From: a virus
Direction: 5' to 3' (one strand)
IMG/VR virus record: IMGVR_UViG_3300032893_000160
Location: 1-38,813 of that record
Length of the DNA: 38,813 nt
This document shows, in pieces, positions 13,635 to 19,190 of this stretch (position 1 is the first letter of the stretch; each line of letters begins with the position of its first letter). The translations under genes and the position numbers were made by a program. The notes under the pieces were generated by a model. The model worked only from the letters and a program-made list of their open reading frames with translations, was not told the origin of the DNA and ran no database searches.

Positions 13635-14493
13635 ATTTATAAAATTTATTCCATCACAAGAAGCATTATATCTTGCGCGAAAGCATCCAAATGCATTCAT
13701 CCTTCTTGTTTTTATCGCCGAAAGGGCTCGTCGTGAAAATGGTCATCCTGATGGTTTAACCATCGGGCAATGTCATATTGGTGATTTCAAATCATATGGT
13801 CTAACAGAAAAAGAATATCGAACAGCTAAGAAGATTTTGGTTCAAAGAAACCATATAAAAATCGTTGAAACTTGCCGCTCTAGAAAAAAAGAAAAAGATC
13901 ATAGTTTGTTCTTTAATTCGAAAAATTCCGAAAATCGGGCGACCGAAAGGGCGACCAAAGTAACCACTATTGGAACTCTTGTAGAGTTATGTAGTTTAAG
14001 CATTTATGACATAAATTCAGATACTCGTAACCAACAAAAGGGCGACCGAATCGACGACCGAGGGGCGACCGAAGGGCGACCGAAGGGCGAGGAACAAGAA
14101 AGAAAAAGAAAGAATAAGAAAGAAGAAGAAGAACAAGAATATATTGCTCAGCCCGCTTCGCGTCTTCGCACAAAAGATGATTTATCTTTCGATTTTCAAA
14201 AATGGGAGTTTGTCGGAATTTCCGAAAAAGACTTGTCTGACTGGAAAGTCATGTATCCACACGTAGACTTTCAAGTCGAAATCCTCAAGGCTATCCAATG
14301 GCTAAAGAATAATCCTTCCAAAAGCGGAAAGAAGCTTTGGCGTAAATTCCTCACAGGATGGTTCGCTAGAACAAATGATTCCATTGAGAACAAAAAAGCC
14401 TTCAAAACTGCTTCTCAGCAGAATCCTATCGATAGAAAAACCAAAAACATGGATGGAACTCCGATAAAGAGTAGAGCAGAGGATTTGTTTTAA
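13624..14493 (+). CDS. Lambda O-like replication initiator with internal iterons
   Basis: The 289-residue protein has an N-terminal winged-helix domain (about 1-95; EYRTAKKILVQRNHIKIV is the recognition region), a basic low-complexity middle (about 100-180) and a C-terminal domain (about 195-265; LSDWKVMYPHVDFQVEILKA, then WRKFLTGWF) seen in phage replication organisers. GGGAG precedes the ATG. It should bind the origin and recruit the loader encoded just downstream. GC-rich direct repeats and an A-rich tract lie inside the gene, as in lambda O, and are its likely binding sites. The middle of the protein (GDRIDDRGATEGRPKGEEQE) is the translated repeat region and has little constraint of its own. 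Confidence 0.8.
   Translation: MSDRFIKFIPSQEALYLARKHPNAFILLVFIAERARRENGHPDGLTIGQCHIGDFKSYGLTEKEYRTAKKILVQRNHIKIVETCRSRKKEKDHSLFFNSKNSENRATERATKVTTIGTLVELCSLSIYDINSDTRNQQKGDRIDDRGATEGRPKGEEQERKRKNKKEEEEQEYIAQPASRLRTKDDLSFDFQKWEFVGISEKDLSDWKVMYPHVDFQVEILKAIQWLKNNPSKSGKKLWRKFLTGWFARTNDSIENKKAFKTASQQNPIDRKTKNMDGTPIKSRAEDLF
13937..14095. repeat. Iteron-like repeats of GGGCGACCGAA (candidate replication origin)
   Basis: Copies of GGGCGACC(G/A)A(A) start at 13937, 13949, 14040, 14063 and 14074. A degenerate copy (CGACGACCGAG) lies at 14052 and a partial one at 14085. Units are 11 to 12 bases, close to a helical turn. They are GC-rich in an AT-rich gene and lie inside the putative initiator gene. 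Confidence 0.75.
14091..14145. other. A-rich purine tract, candidate unwinding region
   Basis: Directly after the last iteron, about 55 bases are almost only A and G with very few pyrimidines (runs of GAA and AAG). In lambda the origin has the same order: iterons, then an A-rich strand-asymmetric tract. This is a likely DNA unwinding element. Confidence 0.6.
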
Positions 14494-14494
14494 T

Positions 14495-15013
14495 ATGCCT
14501 AAGATGAGTGAGATAGATAATAAAACACCTGAACAAATGGAAAAAATTCAGGCATTCGCCAGGAATCCAAAGGGATTTCTACTTCTTGCAGGAGCTAACG
14601 GAACAGGAAAAAGTTTCGTTGCAGAAGTTATTTACCAGTTGCATGCTAGGTATAAATTGCCCTACTACGATATGGACGAAGCTTTTTTTATCAATCAAGC
14701 TTCATTGAACGAGCGTTGGTTACGCGAGAAATCAGAGGGAAATTCGTTTGAACTATGCGATAGACTTCAAAAGACTAAGCTGTTGGTTTTAGATGATCTA
14801 GGTACAAGAAGCCCTTCAGATGCATTTGGAGAGTTCTTGTATGCAATAATAGATTATCGATGGCATTCTAGAGACACTCTTGGAACTATTATTACAACCA
14901 ATATGACAGGAAAAGTTACTAGAGAGAAGTTTGGAGATGCGATTTTAAGTAGAATTGCCTCTGGAATAAACATTCGTTTTGACGGAGAAGATAGAAGAAT
15001 TATTGACTTTTAG
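14495..15013 (+). CDS. DnaC/IstB-like helicase loader ATPase
   Basis: The 172-residue AAA+ protein has Walker A GANGTGKS (about 33-40), Walker B LLVLDDLG (about 91-98), sensor-1-like TTNM (about 130-133) and a C-terminal arginine in LSRIASG. It is shorter than E. coli DnaC (245) and lacks most of the N-terminal helicase-binding domain; the first 25 residues may substitute. It should load the host replicative helicase at the origin, since no phage helicase is encoded. It starts one base after the initiator gene, with GAGG upstream. Confidence 0.88.
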   Translation: MPKMSEIDNKTPEQMEKIQAFARNPKGFLLLAGANGTGKSFVAEVIYQLHARYKLPYYDMDEAFFINQASLNERWLREKSEGNSFELCDRLQKTKLLVLDDLGTRSPSDAFGEFLYAIIDYRWHSRDTLGTIITTNMTGKVTREKFGDAILSRIASGINIRFDGEDRRIIDF

Positions 15014-15066
15014 AATTTTGATGTTGAATTAAAGAAAGTTTATACTCAAAAACTTAAGGAGAAAAC

Positions 15067-15387
15067 ATGAGCGCATTTGATTTTGTAAGTCACGAGAGAT
15101 ATCCAGAGGATCAATACATCAAGGAAGCTGTTACGATATGCCTAGAGGGCAAACATCGCATCACTTACGTGAGAAAGAAAATGCAAAATGGGGGAATGTT
15201 TTGGGATGTTCCTTCTGCTGCTGTCACTCAGCATGGCAAGAAGAAATATTTAAAAGCTTACTCGACAGACAGTAATTTTTTGGTCGAAGATATCAAGCAT
15301 TTCCTCGATACCCGAGGTTGGGAAAAAGGAAGACAGAATGCACAACCTTCGAAAGAAGAACAAGAAAATGGTGAACTCCCGTTCTGA
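15067..15387 (+). CDS. Putative single-strand DNA-binding protein
   Basis: The 106-residue protein has a compact beta-rich region (KEAVTICLEGKHRITYVRKK, WDVPSAAVTQHGKKKYLKAY) and ends in an acidic-hydrophobic tail, ENGELPF, like the tip of bacterial SSB that recruits replication partners (DDDIPF type). Its place between the loader and the RusA-like gene fits a replication role. A clear OB-fold signature cannot be confirmed by eye. AAGGAG lies six bases before the ATG, and the 53 bases upstream carry no gene. Confidence 0.65.
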   Translation: MSAFDFVSHERYPEDQYIKEAVTICLEGKHRITYVRKKMQNGGMFWDVPSAAVTQHGKKKYLKAYSTDSNFLVEDIKHFLDTRGWEKGRQNAQPSKEEQENGELPF

Positions 15388-15898
15388 TTCGATAGTCCGT
15401 AATTCAGATGGCTCTATTTCGATCAGAAAGTCCATTAGAAAGCGGCAAAATAGGTTGGGTAATACCAAGGTAGCCTTGAGGAAAAAATCTTCTTCTAAAG
15501 CCAAAATAGATATGAAATCTGAAGTTTCTGGTGGAAAGGTGATTTTACACCTTCCATTGGAAACAGTAAGCGAAGCAAACAACTTCGAACATTGGACTAA
15601 AAAACATCAACGTCATAGCGAGCAAAAAAGAATTGTCTCTCTTGGATTGAAACCCTTAAGGCAACACATTTCGCTACCTTGTCATATCAAGATTATCAGA
15701 CGTGCTCCGCGCAAGCTGGATCGTTGGGATAATTTGCCGATGTCTGTCAAATATATTTTAGACGCTTGTTGTGCCATAATCACTGGAGATTTTAGGCCAG
15801 GAAGAGCCGATGACGACGAAAGAATAACAGTGTCGTATGATCAAATAGTTAGCCCACAATATGGTGTGAGTCTAGAAATTTCTAAAAATCTGATGTAA
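15338..15898 (+). CDS. RusA-like Holliday junction resolvase
   Basis: The 186-residue protein has a basic N-terminal extension (about 1-60, Lys/Arg/Ser-rich) followed by a RusA-like domain: LPLETVSEANNFEHWTKKHQRH, KLDRWDNL (about 127-134), SVKYILDACCAI, and DDDERITVSY (about 159-168). The conserved Asp residues of RusA (D..DN, K...D, DD) are present. The enzyme would resolve branched recombination or replication intermediates. AAAAAGGA lies seven bases before the ATG at 15338, which overlaps the SSB-like gene. The C terminus overlaps the convergent minus-strand gene by 27 bases. Confidence 0.85.
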   Translation: MHNLRKKNKKMVNSRSDSIVRNSDGSISIRKSIRKRQNRLGNTKVALRKKSSSKAKIDMKSEVSGGKVILHLPLETVSEANNFEHWTKKHQRHSEQKRIVSLGLKPLRQHISLPCHIKIIRRAPRKLDRWDNLPMSVKYILDACCAIITGDFRPGRADDDERITVSYDQIVSPQYGVSLEISKNLM

Positions 15899-16153
15899 CA
15901 CAGTCTCTTCTACGTAATAAGTGGTGCCAGTATAATCAATCTGCATATTTGCATCTAAACTTGAAGGATGATGTCTAACACTCGAAGTCTTGGCACTTGC
16001 AGATATTTTCTTAGCTTCTTCTTCTGCTTTTTTAGCATGTTCTTGTGCTGCTTCTACATTCCGATAAGCACAAACAGCCCATTCTTTATAATCTTCATAT
16101 TCTCCAGTTGCTCCCATTACTAAAAAAATGGGAATTCCTTCATGTGAGTCCAT
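15872..16153 (-). CDS. Small phage protein with TGEY and YTGT motifs
   Basis: The product of about 93 residues contains GATGEYEDYKEWAVCAYRN at the start, a Lys/Glu/Ala helix in the middle and DANMQIDYTGTTYYVEETVL at the end. I recall similar small proteins (TGEYSD..EW...A, then DYTGT.Y..EE) in many phages, always without known function. I choose ATG 16153 over the TTG two codons upstream. It is last in the minus-strand unit and converges on the resolvase gene. Confidence 0.65.
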   Translation of the reverse strand: MDSHEGIPIFLVMGATGEYEDYKEWAVCAYRNVEAAQEHAKKAEEEAKKISASAKTSSVRHHPSSLDANMQIDYTGTTYYVEETVLHQIFRNF

Positions 16154-16335
16154 AGCCAATAACCTTTGTTTTTTTTTGGAAAAGGAATAATCTGAGGAGA
16201 CGAATCTTCATCACTTTTGAAATGATGCCAAATTTGTCTCTTCAGGTCAGCTGTATAAACGCATTTATCCCTTTCGTTATACCAGGTGTCACCACCCCAA
16301 ACGTATATCGGAGGCTCTTTACTTACCCATTGCAT
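16120..16335 (-). CDS. Hypothetical aromatic-rich protein
   Basis: The 71-residue product is rich in Trp, Tyr and Lys (IYVWGGDTWYNERDKCVY, NKGYWLWTHMKEF). It overlaps the upstream gene by 13 bases and the downstream gene by 34 bases, typical of a packed phage operon. No family or motif is recognised. Confidence 0.6.
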   Translation of the reverse strand: MQWVSKEPPIYVWGGDTWYNERDKCVYTADLKRQIWHHFKSDEDSSPQIIPFPKKNKGYWLWTHMKEFPFF

Positions 16336-16679
16336 TGTTTAGATTTTAAATAGTATGGGTAAATGTCCATAATTAAACAAATTGTGCTCATGTGAGGATT
16401 TAATTCTACCTCTGATTTCAAAATTCTTGGAACTGGAATATCTGGATGCAAATTCTTCCAAAGTTTTTTAGCTCTTTTTGAGGAATATTTAGCTGATTCT
16501 CCTCCAAAAGCCCAGGTCATACAGGCAGTATAATCTTTTTGCAAAGATTGAATTTCAGGACATTCATCTTCATCCTCATCTTCGTCTTCTTCGCAACGAT
16601 TTTCAGAACAGCAGTTTGATTGCTTCATTAAACCCATTAATCCTTCTAAAAATTGGCGTATTTCTTTTTCACTATCCAT
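16323..16679 (-). CDS. Hypothetical protein with acidic Cys-rich N terminus
   Basis: The 118-residue protein has a cysteine-containing acidic stretch (SNCCSENRCEEDEDEDEDEC, about 21-40), which could bind metal, then a helical domain with KDYTACMTWAFGGESAKYSSKRAKKLWKNLHP. AAGGAG lies nine bases before the ATG. It directly follows the tRNA-like element and RNA ligase on the same strand. I do not recognise it. Confidence 0.65.
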   Translation of the reverse strand: MDSEKEIRQFLEGLMGLMKQSNCCSENRCEEDEDEDEDECPEIQSLQKDYTACMTWAFGGESAKYSSKRAKKLWKNLHPDIPVPRILKSEVELNPHMSTICLIMDIYPYYLKSKQCNG

Positions 16680-16705
16680 GTTTTCTATTCTCCTTTTTTG
16701 GGATT

Positions 16706-16802
16706 GAATGCGGCTAGCCTCGAACTAGCTTATTAACTTGAGACCTAAAGGAGTCTTAATTCTTTATTTTTACAAGTTAACACGATCCCACTTCACGCAT
16801 TC
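16706..16802 (-). ncRNA. tRNA-like RNA element beside the RNA ligase gene
   Basis: On the minus strand, 97 bases fold with a perfect 7-bp acceptor-like helix (GAATGCG with CGCATTC). Immediately inside the 3' acceptor strand is a 5-bp arm GCTAG/CTAGC with loop TTCGAGG, close to the T-loop consensus TTCRANY. A third helix, TTAACTTG/CAAGTTAA, takes the place of the anticodon arm, with a 32-base loop that contains a small AGAC/GTCT hairpin. The 15-base segment between acceptor and third helix (with GGGATCG) replaces the D arm. No anticodon loop and no CCA end can be assigned. The layout resembles the tRNA-like domain of tmRNA or a degenerate tRNA. It overlaps the ligase stop codon by two bases. 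Confidence 0.55.
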
Positions 16803-17475
16803 AAAATTCTTTGCATTTCAATTTGAACATAATCGGATCACCTTTTCGGTACATAACCAATGGTGAAGGTCTAGCAATAATTCCTTCCATAACTTGGGGA
16901 GTTATTGAACATTGACTTAGTGGTTTACTTTTAACAAATTCAACTATTTCTCCTTCGGTCATAATTCCTATTTGGGGAACCATAGGTATCCCGAATTGTT
17001 CTGCAACATCCTTGCACGAACTCCTCTCCAACCACCAGCCAGACACATAAACATCAAAAAGAATGAAGCCAACATCTTTTCTATAATTTCCTCCCCCTTT
17101 TTGAATTTTCGTCCCATATCCTTCACCAAATAATATTACGTACGGATAAGATTCGTTTTCTTTAACAGGAAAAACCTTACTAAAATTCCAATCACCAAAA
17201 TTTGCTTGAAGATAGTCAAATAAATGACAGGGGATTTGTGCATCTTTAGTACGACCGCCAAATCTTACTTTTCCATCTTGGTAGAAAATTCTGATATTTG
17301 TACCGTCCACTTTTTCGTCAACGGTCCACTTCTTGATATTTTCAAATTCTGGGAAAGCGTAATCACCCACGATAAATGATTGTCTACCTTTCTGATAATC
17401 TGGGGAGTTCTTTTTTCCTTCATCGAAGTACCATCCTTCACGCTTCCATAAGCTATTTATCTTCGGATATTCCAT
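16801..17475 (-). CDS. RNA ligase (Rnl2-like nucleotidyltransferase fold)
   Basis: The 224-residue protein has covalent nucleotidyltransferase motifs: motif I EKVDGTN (about 53-59, Lys54 would take AMP), RFGGRT (motif Ia-like, about 72-77), motif III-like ILFGEGYGTKI, motif IV EGIIARP, and motif V FKLKCKEF at the very end. It would seal nicks in RNA, usually repairing tRNA cut by host defence nucleases. It is near the minimal catalytic size and lacks a C-terminal domain. The predicted promoter at 17504-17532 drives it, divergent from the GroES-like gene. A tRNA-like element follows on the same transcript. Confidence 0.85.
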   Translation of the reverse strand: MEYPKINSLWKREGWYFDEGKKNSPDYQKGRQSFIVGDYAFPEFENIKKWTVDEKVDGTNIRIFYQDGKVRFGGRTKDAQIPCHLFDYLQANFGDWNFSKVFPVKENESYPYVILFGEGYGTKIQKGGGNYRKDVGFILFDVYVSGWWLERSSCKDVAEQFGIPMVPQIGIMTEGEIVEFVKSKPLSQCSITPQVMEGIIARPSPLVMYRKGDPIMFKLKCKEF

Positions 17476-17503
17476 TTTTATCCCTTGTTTTTAGAAAAAA
17501 ATC

Positions 17504-17532
17504 ATTGTATTTACAATTGATTTTATTTGCAA
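17504..17532 (-). promoter_or_regulatory. Predicted promoter for the RNA ligase
   Basis: On the minus strand, TTGCAA (17532-17527) and TACAAT (17509-17504) are separated by 17 bases. The inverted repeat ATTGTA-TT-TACAAT (17504-17517) covers the -10 box and is a candidate operator. Confidence 0.6.
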
Positions 17533-17545
17533 TTCCATATTAAAA
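17517..17545 (+). promoter_or_regulatory. Predicted promoter for the GroES-like gene
   Basis: TTGATT (17517-17522) and TTAAAA (17540-17545) are 17 bases apart. It overlaps the divergent ligase promoter, so both could be controlled through the repeat at 17504-17517. AAAAAGGAAAA lies just before the gene's ATG. Confidence 0.45.
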
Positions 17546-17578
17546 TTCCGTAAAAGCGACTCAAAAAAGGAAAATCAT

Positions 17579-17818
17579 ATGCTCATCCCGTTAGGAAAAA
17601 GAATCATAGTGAAACCTATTGAAGTAAAGAAAGGAGCTTTATTGCTTCCAGGTGCAAAGCCAACTCAATTTCAAATTCTTGCAATTGGTGATGAAGTGAC
17701 AAAAGTCAAGGTTGGAAATACTATTTATCTTGAGAAGCATTATGGAGCAGAAATCGAACACGAGAATGAAAAGTTTTTGGTTATTAATGAGGATTCTATC
17801 CTAGCTAAGCTTGACTAA
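17579..17818 (+). CDS. GroES-like co-chaperonin
   Basis: The 79-residue protein matches GroES from end to end: PLGKRIIVKPIEVKKG (strand 1 and mobile-loop start), ALLLPG (the hydrophobic tripeptide that contacts GroEL), ILAIGDEVTKVKVGNTIYLEKHYGAEIE, split across the barrel, and NEDSILAKLD at the end. It is about 18 residues shorter than E. coli GroES (97), mostly by a shortened mobile loop. Phage co-chaperonins of this kind replace host GroES for capsid folding (T4 gp31 is the classic case). It opens the rightward morphogenesis unit just before the terminase genes, which fits that role. Confidence 0.88.
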   Translation: MLIPLGKRIIVKPIEVKKGALLLPGAKPTQFQILAIGDEVTKVKVGNTIYLEKHYGAEIEHENEKFLVINEDSILAKLD

Positions 17819-17847
17819 AACGAATTTTTATACCTACGGTTAGTTGC

Positions 17848-18036
17848 ATGAGTGAACTTACCGTAATATTAAAAGATTCTGATCGAACTTGTAGACAAAA
17901 GTTTTTAGTCTATGAGAACTACACAGTGTCAGCTGATGATCCTGTGATAATCGCTTGCATGCAAGAAGCAAAGAAAAGTTTTGAAGGACAACCCGAAACT
18001 ATTCAAATCAAAATTCATTTAGAGATTATTCCATAA
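17848..18036 (+). CDS. Hypothetical small protein
   Basis: The 62-residue product (LTVILKDSDRTCRQKFLVYENYTV, split over two strands, then ETIQIKIHLEIIP) is probably a small alpha/beta protein. No family is recognised. Its stop overlaps the ATG of the terminase small subunit candidate (TAATGG), so it belongs to the packaging operon. The ribosome site is weak. Confidence 0.6.
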   Translation: MSELTVILKDSDRTCRQKFLVYENYTVSADDPVIIACMQEAKKSFEGQPETIQIKIHLEIIP

Positions 18037-18464
18037 TGGCTGGTGGTAGACCAAGAACAGTTTCATTTACCGAAGAAGAAATGATTGCTTTGGGCGAAGA
18101 AATGGTGAATTGGGTGAGAGAAAATAAACCTATTCATCTTTCTGTTTGGTATACCCAGGTTAAAGATTTCACTGATGAACAATGGGATACGTTTAGAAAA
18201 CGTCCTGAGTTTGTCCACTATTACACGAAGGCTTTAAAGTTAGTGGGTTATTCTTATCTTGATAAGGATAGTTCAGTGGATGTCAGACTAAAAGATAGAT
18301 GGCAACGGGTTTATTTCAAGGATTTGAAAGAGCAGGAAGACTTAGATGCGGATGCTGAAGCAGCAAGAAAAGCTTCTGCTTTAAAGAGTGAAGCTAAAGC
18401 TGTCGAAGAAGAAAGGCAAAAAGTTCTTGCAGAAGTTCAAAGAACAAAAAGGAAACCTACGTAA
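18036..18464 (+). CDS. Putative terminase small subunit
   Basis: The 142-residue protein starts with MAGGRPR and has helical segments (EEEMIALGEEMVNWVREN, FTDEQWDTFRKRPEFVHYY) that could form an HTH. A long charged coiled-coil C terminus (about 95-142) follows. This pattern, MAGGRP plus HTH plus helical oligomerisation domain, is common in phage DNA-packaging small subunits that recognise the packaging site. It lies four genes before the large subunit in one overlapping operon. The family match is by pattern only. Confidence 0.65.
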   Translation: MAGGRPRTVSFTEEEMIALGEEMVNWVRENKPIHLSVWYTQVKDFTDEQWDTFRKRPEFVHYYTKALKLVGYSYLDKDSSVDVRLKDRWQRVYFKDLKEQEDLDADAEAARKASALKSEAKAVEEERQKVLAEVQRTKRKPT

Positions 18465-18646
18465 TGGCTGAAAAGAAATGGATACAAAGGGCTATTAAGA
18501 AGCCTGGAGCATTAAGAGAATCTCTTCATGTAAAGAAAGGGGAGAAAATCCCTGCATCAAAGCTTAAGAAAGCGGAACATAGCAAGAATCCAACCACTCG
18601 CAAGAGGGCAGTTTTAGCAGAGACATTGAAGAAAATGCATAAGTAA
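18464..18646 (+). CDS. Small basic packaging-region protein
   Basis: The 60-residue protein contains KKPGALRESLHVKKGEKIP and KLKKAEHSKNPTTRKRAVLAETL, a pattern I recall in many phages close to the terminase genes. It is strongly basic (pI high) and probably binds DNA or protein in packaging or the virion. The ATG overlaps the upstream stop by one base. The function is unknown. Confidence 0.7.
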   Translation: MAEKKWIQRAIKKPGALRESLHVKKGEKIPASKLKKAEHSKNPTTRKRAVLAETLKKMHK

Positions 18647-18655
18647 TGGATTTGC

Positions 18656-18850
18656 ATGAAACAATACTTTGTTCATATTCAAAAATCTTATTACGACGAA
18701 CTTGTACAACAGATTGAGATAGAAATCGCTGCTCATAACGATGAAGGATTTGTTCTTGTAGACATCCAATATTTCAACATGGAAAACGATTCTTCTCAGA
18801 TTGATGCTTTTCTTTTATTTAACGAATGCAAAGTGTCTTTATATGAATAA
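18656..18850 (+). CDS. Hypothetical small acidic protein
   Basis: The 64-residue product (YFVHIQKSYYDELVQQIEIE, EGFVLVDIQYFNME) looks like a small alpha/beta protein with an acidic surface. No motif is recognised. The start has no clear ribosome site. Its end overlaps the next start by eight bases (ATGAATAA). It is part of the packaging operon. Confidence 0.55.
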   Translation: MKQYFVHIQKSYYDELVQQIEIEIAAHNDEGFVLVDIQYFNMENDSSQIDAFLLFNECKVSLYE

Positions 18851-19190
18851 TCGGTTACATAGTCATCATTGTCGTCGTTGCACTCGCTCTTATTTTTCTC
18901 CTGATTCAAATAAGGTCTATTGCTCTTCTTCTTGTGAAGGTAGAGATCAATATGAAGATCTCTATCCTCATGCAAAGAAAAAACCTATTAAGAATAATGA
19001 AGTTAAGCCAGAGCCATTGACTTTTGATCGCAAACCTGACGCAAAAACACAAGAAATATTAGATAGTAATGAAAGATGGGGTAAGAGAAAACACCCTTCT
19101 GAAAGACCAAGACAAGATCTCCAAAAGGCTATGTATAGGGATACCTTCAAGAAATGGATTCCAAAAAGATTGAAGGTGATGCGTGGATGA
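18843..19190 (+). CDS. Zinc-ribbon protein before the terminase
   Basis: The 115-residue protein has two cysteine pairs, HHCRRCTRSYF (C-x2-C) and VYCSSSC (C-x3-C), forming a zinc ribbon at about residues 8-33. A basic, Pro/Lys-rich C-terminal part follows (KHPSERPRQDLQKAM, FKKWIPKRLKVM). I start at ATG 18843, which overlaps the upstream stop, rather than an upstream in-frame ATG lying inside the previous gene. It overlaps the terminase start. It may bind DNA or help the terminase; it is not an HNH nuclease as far as I can see. Confidence 0.65.
   Translation: MNNRLHSHHCRRCTRSYFSPDSNKVYCSSSCEGRDQYEDLYPHAKKKPIKNNEVKPEPLTFDRKPDAKTQEILDSNERWGKRKHPSERPRQDLQKAMYRDTFKKWIPKRLKVMRG

Noticed and set aside
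13967-14173. Minus-strand frame across the iterons
   Set aside because: It is antisense to the initiator gene, and its composition follows the repeats and the A-rich tract; no ribosome site supports it.
16706-16802. Ordinary tRNA gene
   Set aside because: Acceptor and T arms fit, but no D arm with the GG motif and no 7-base anticodon loop can be formed, so no amino acid identity is assigned.
16706-16802. True tmRNA
   Set aside because: There is no tag-peptide frame, no pseudoknots, no GGGG start and no encoded CCA; only the outer layout is similar.
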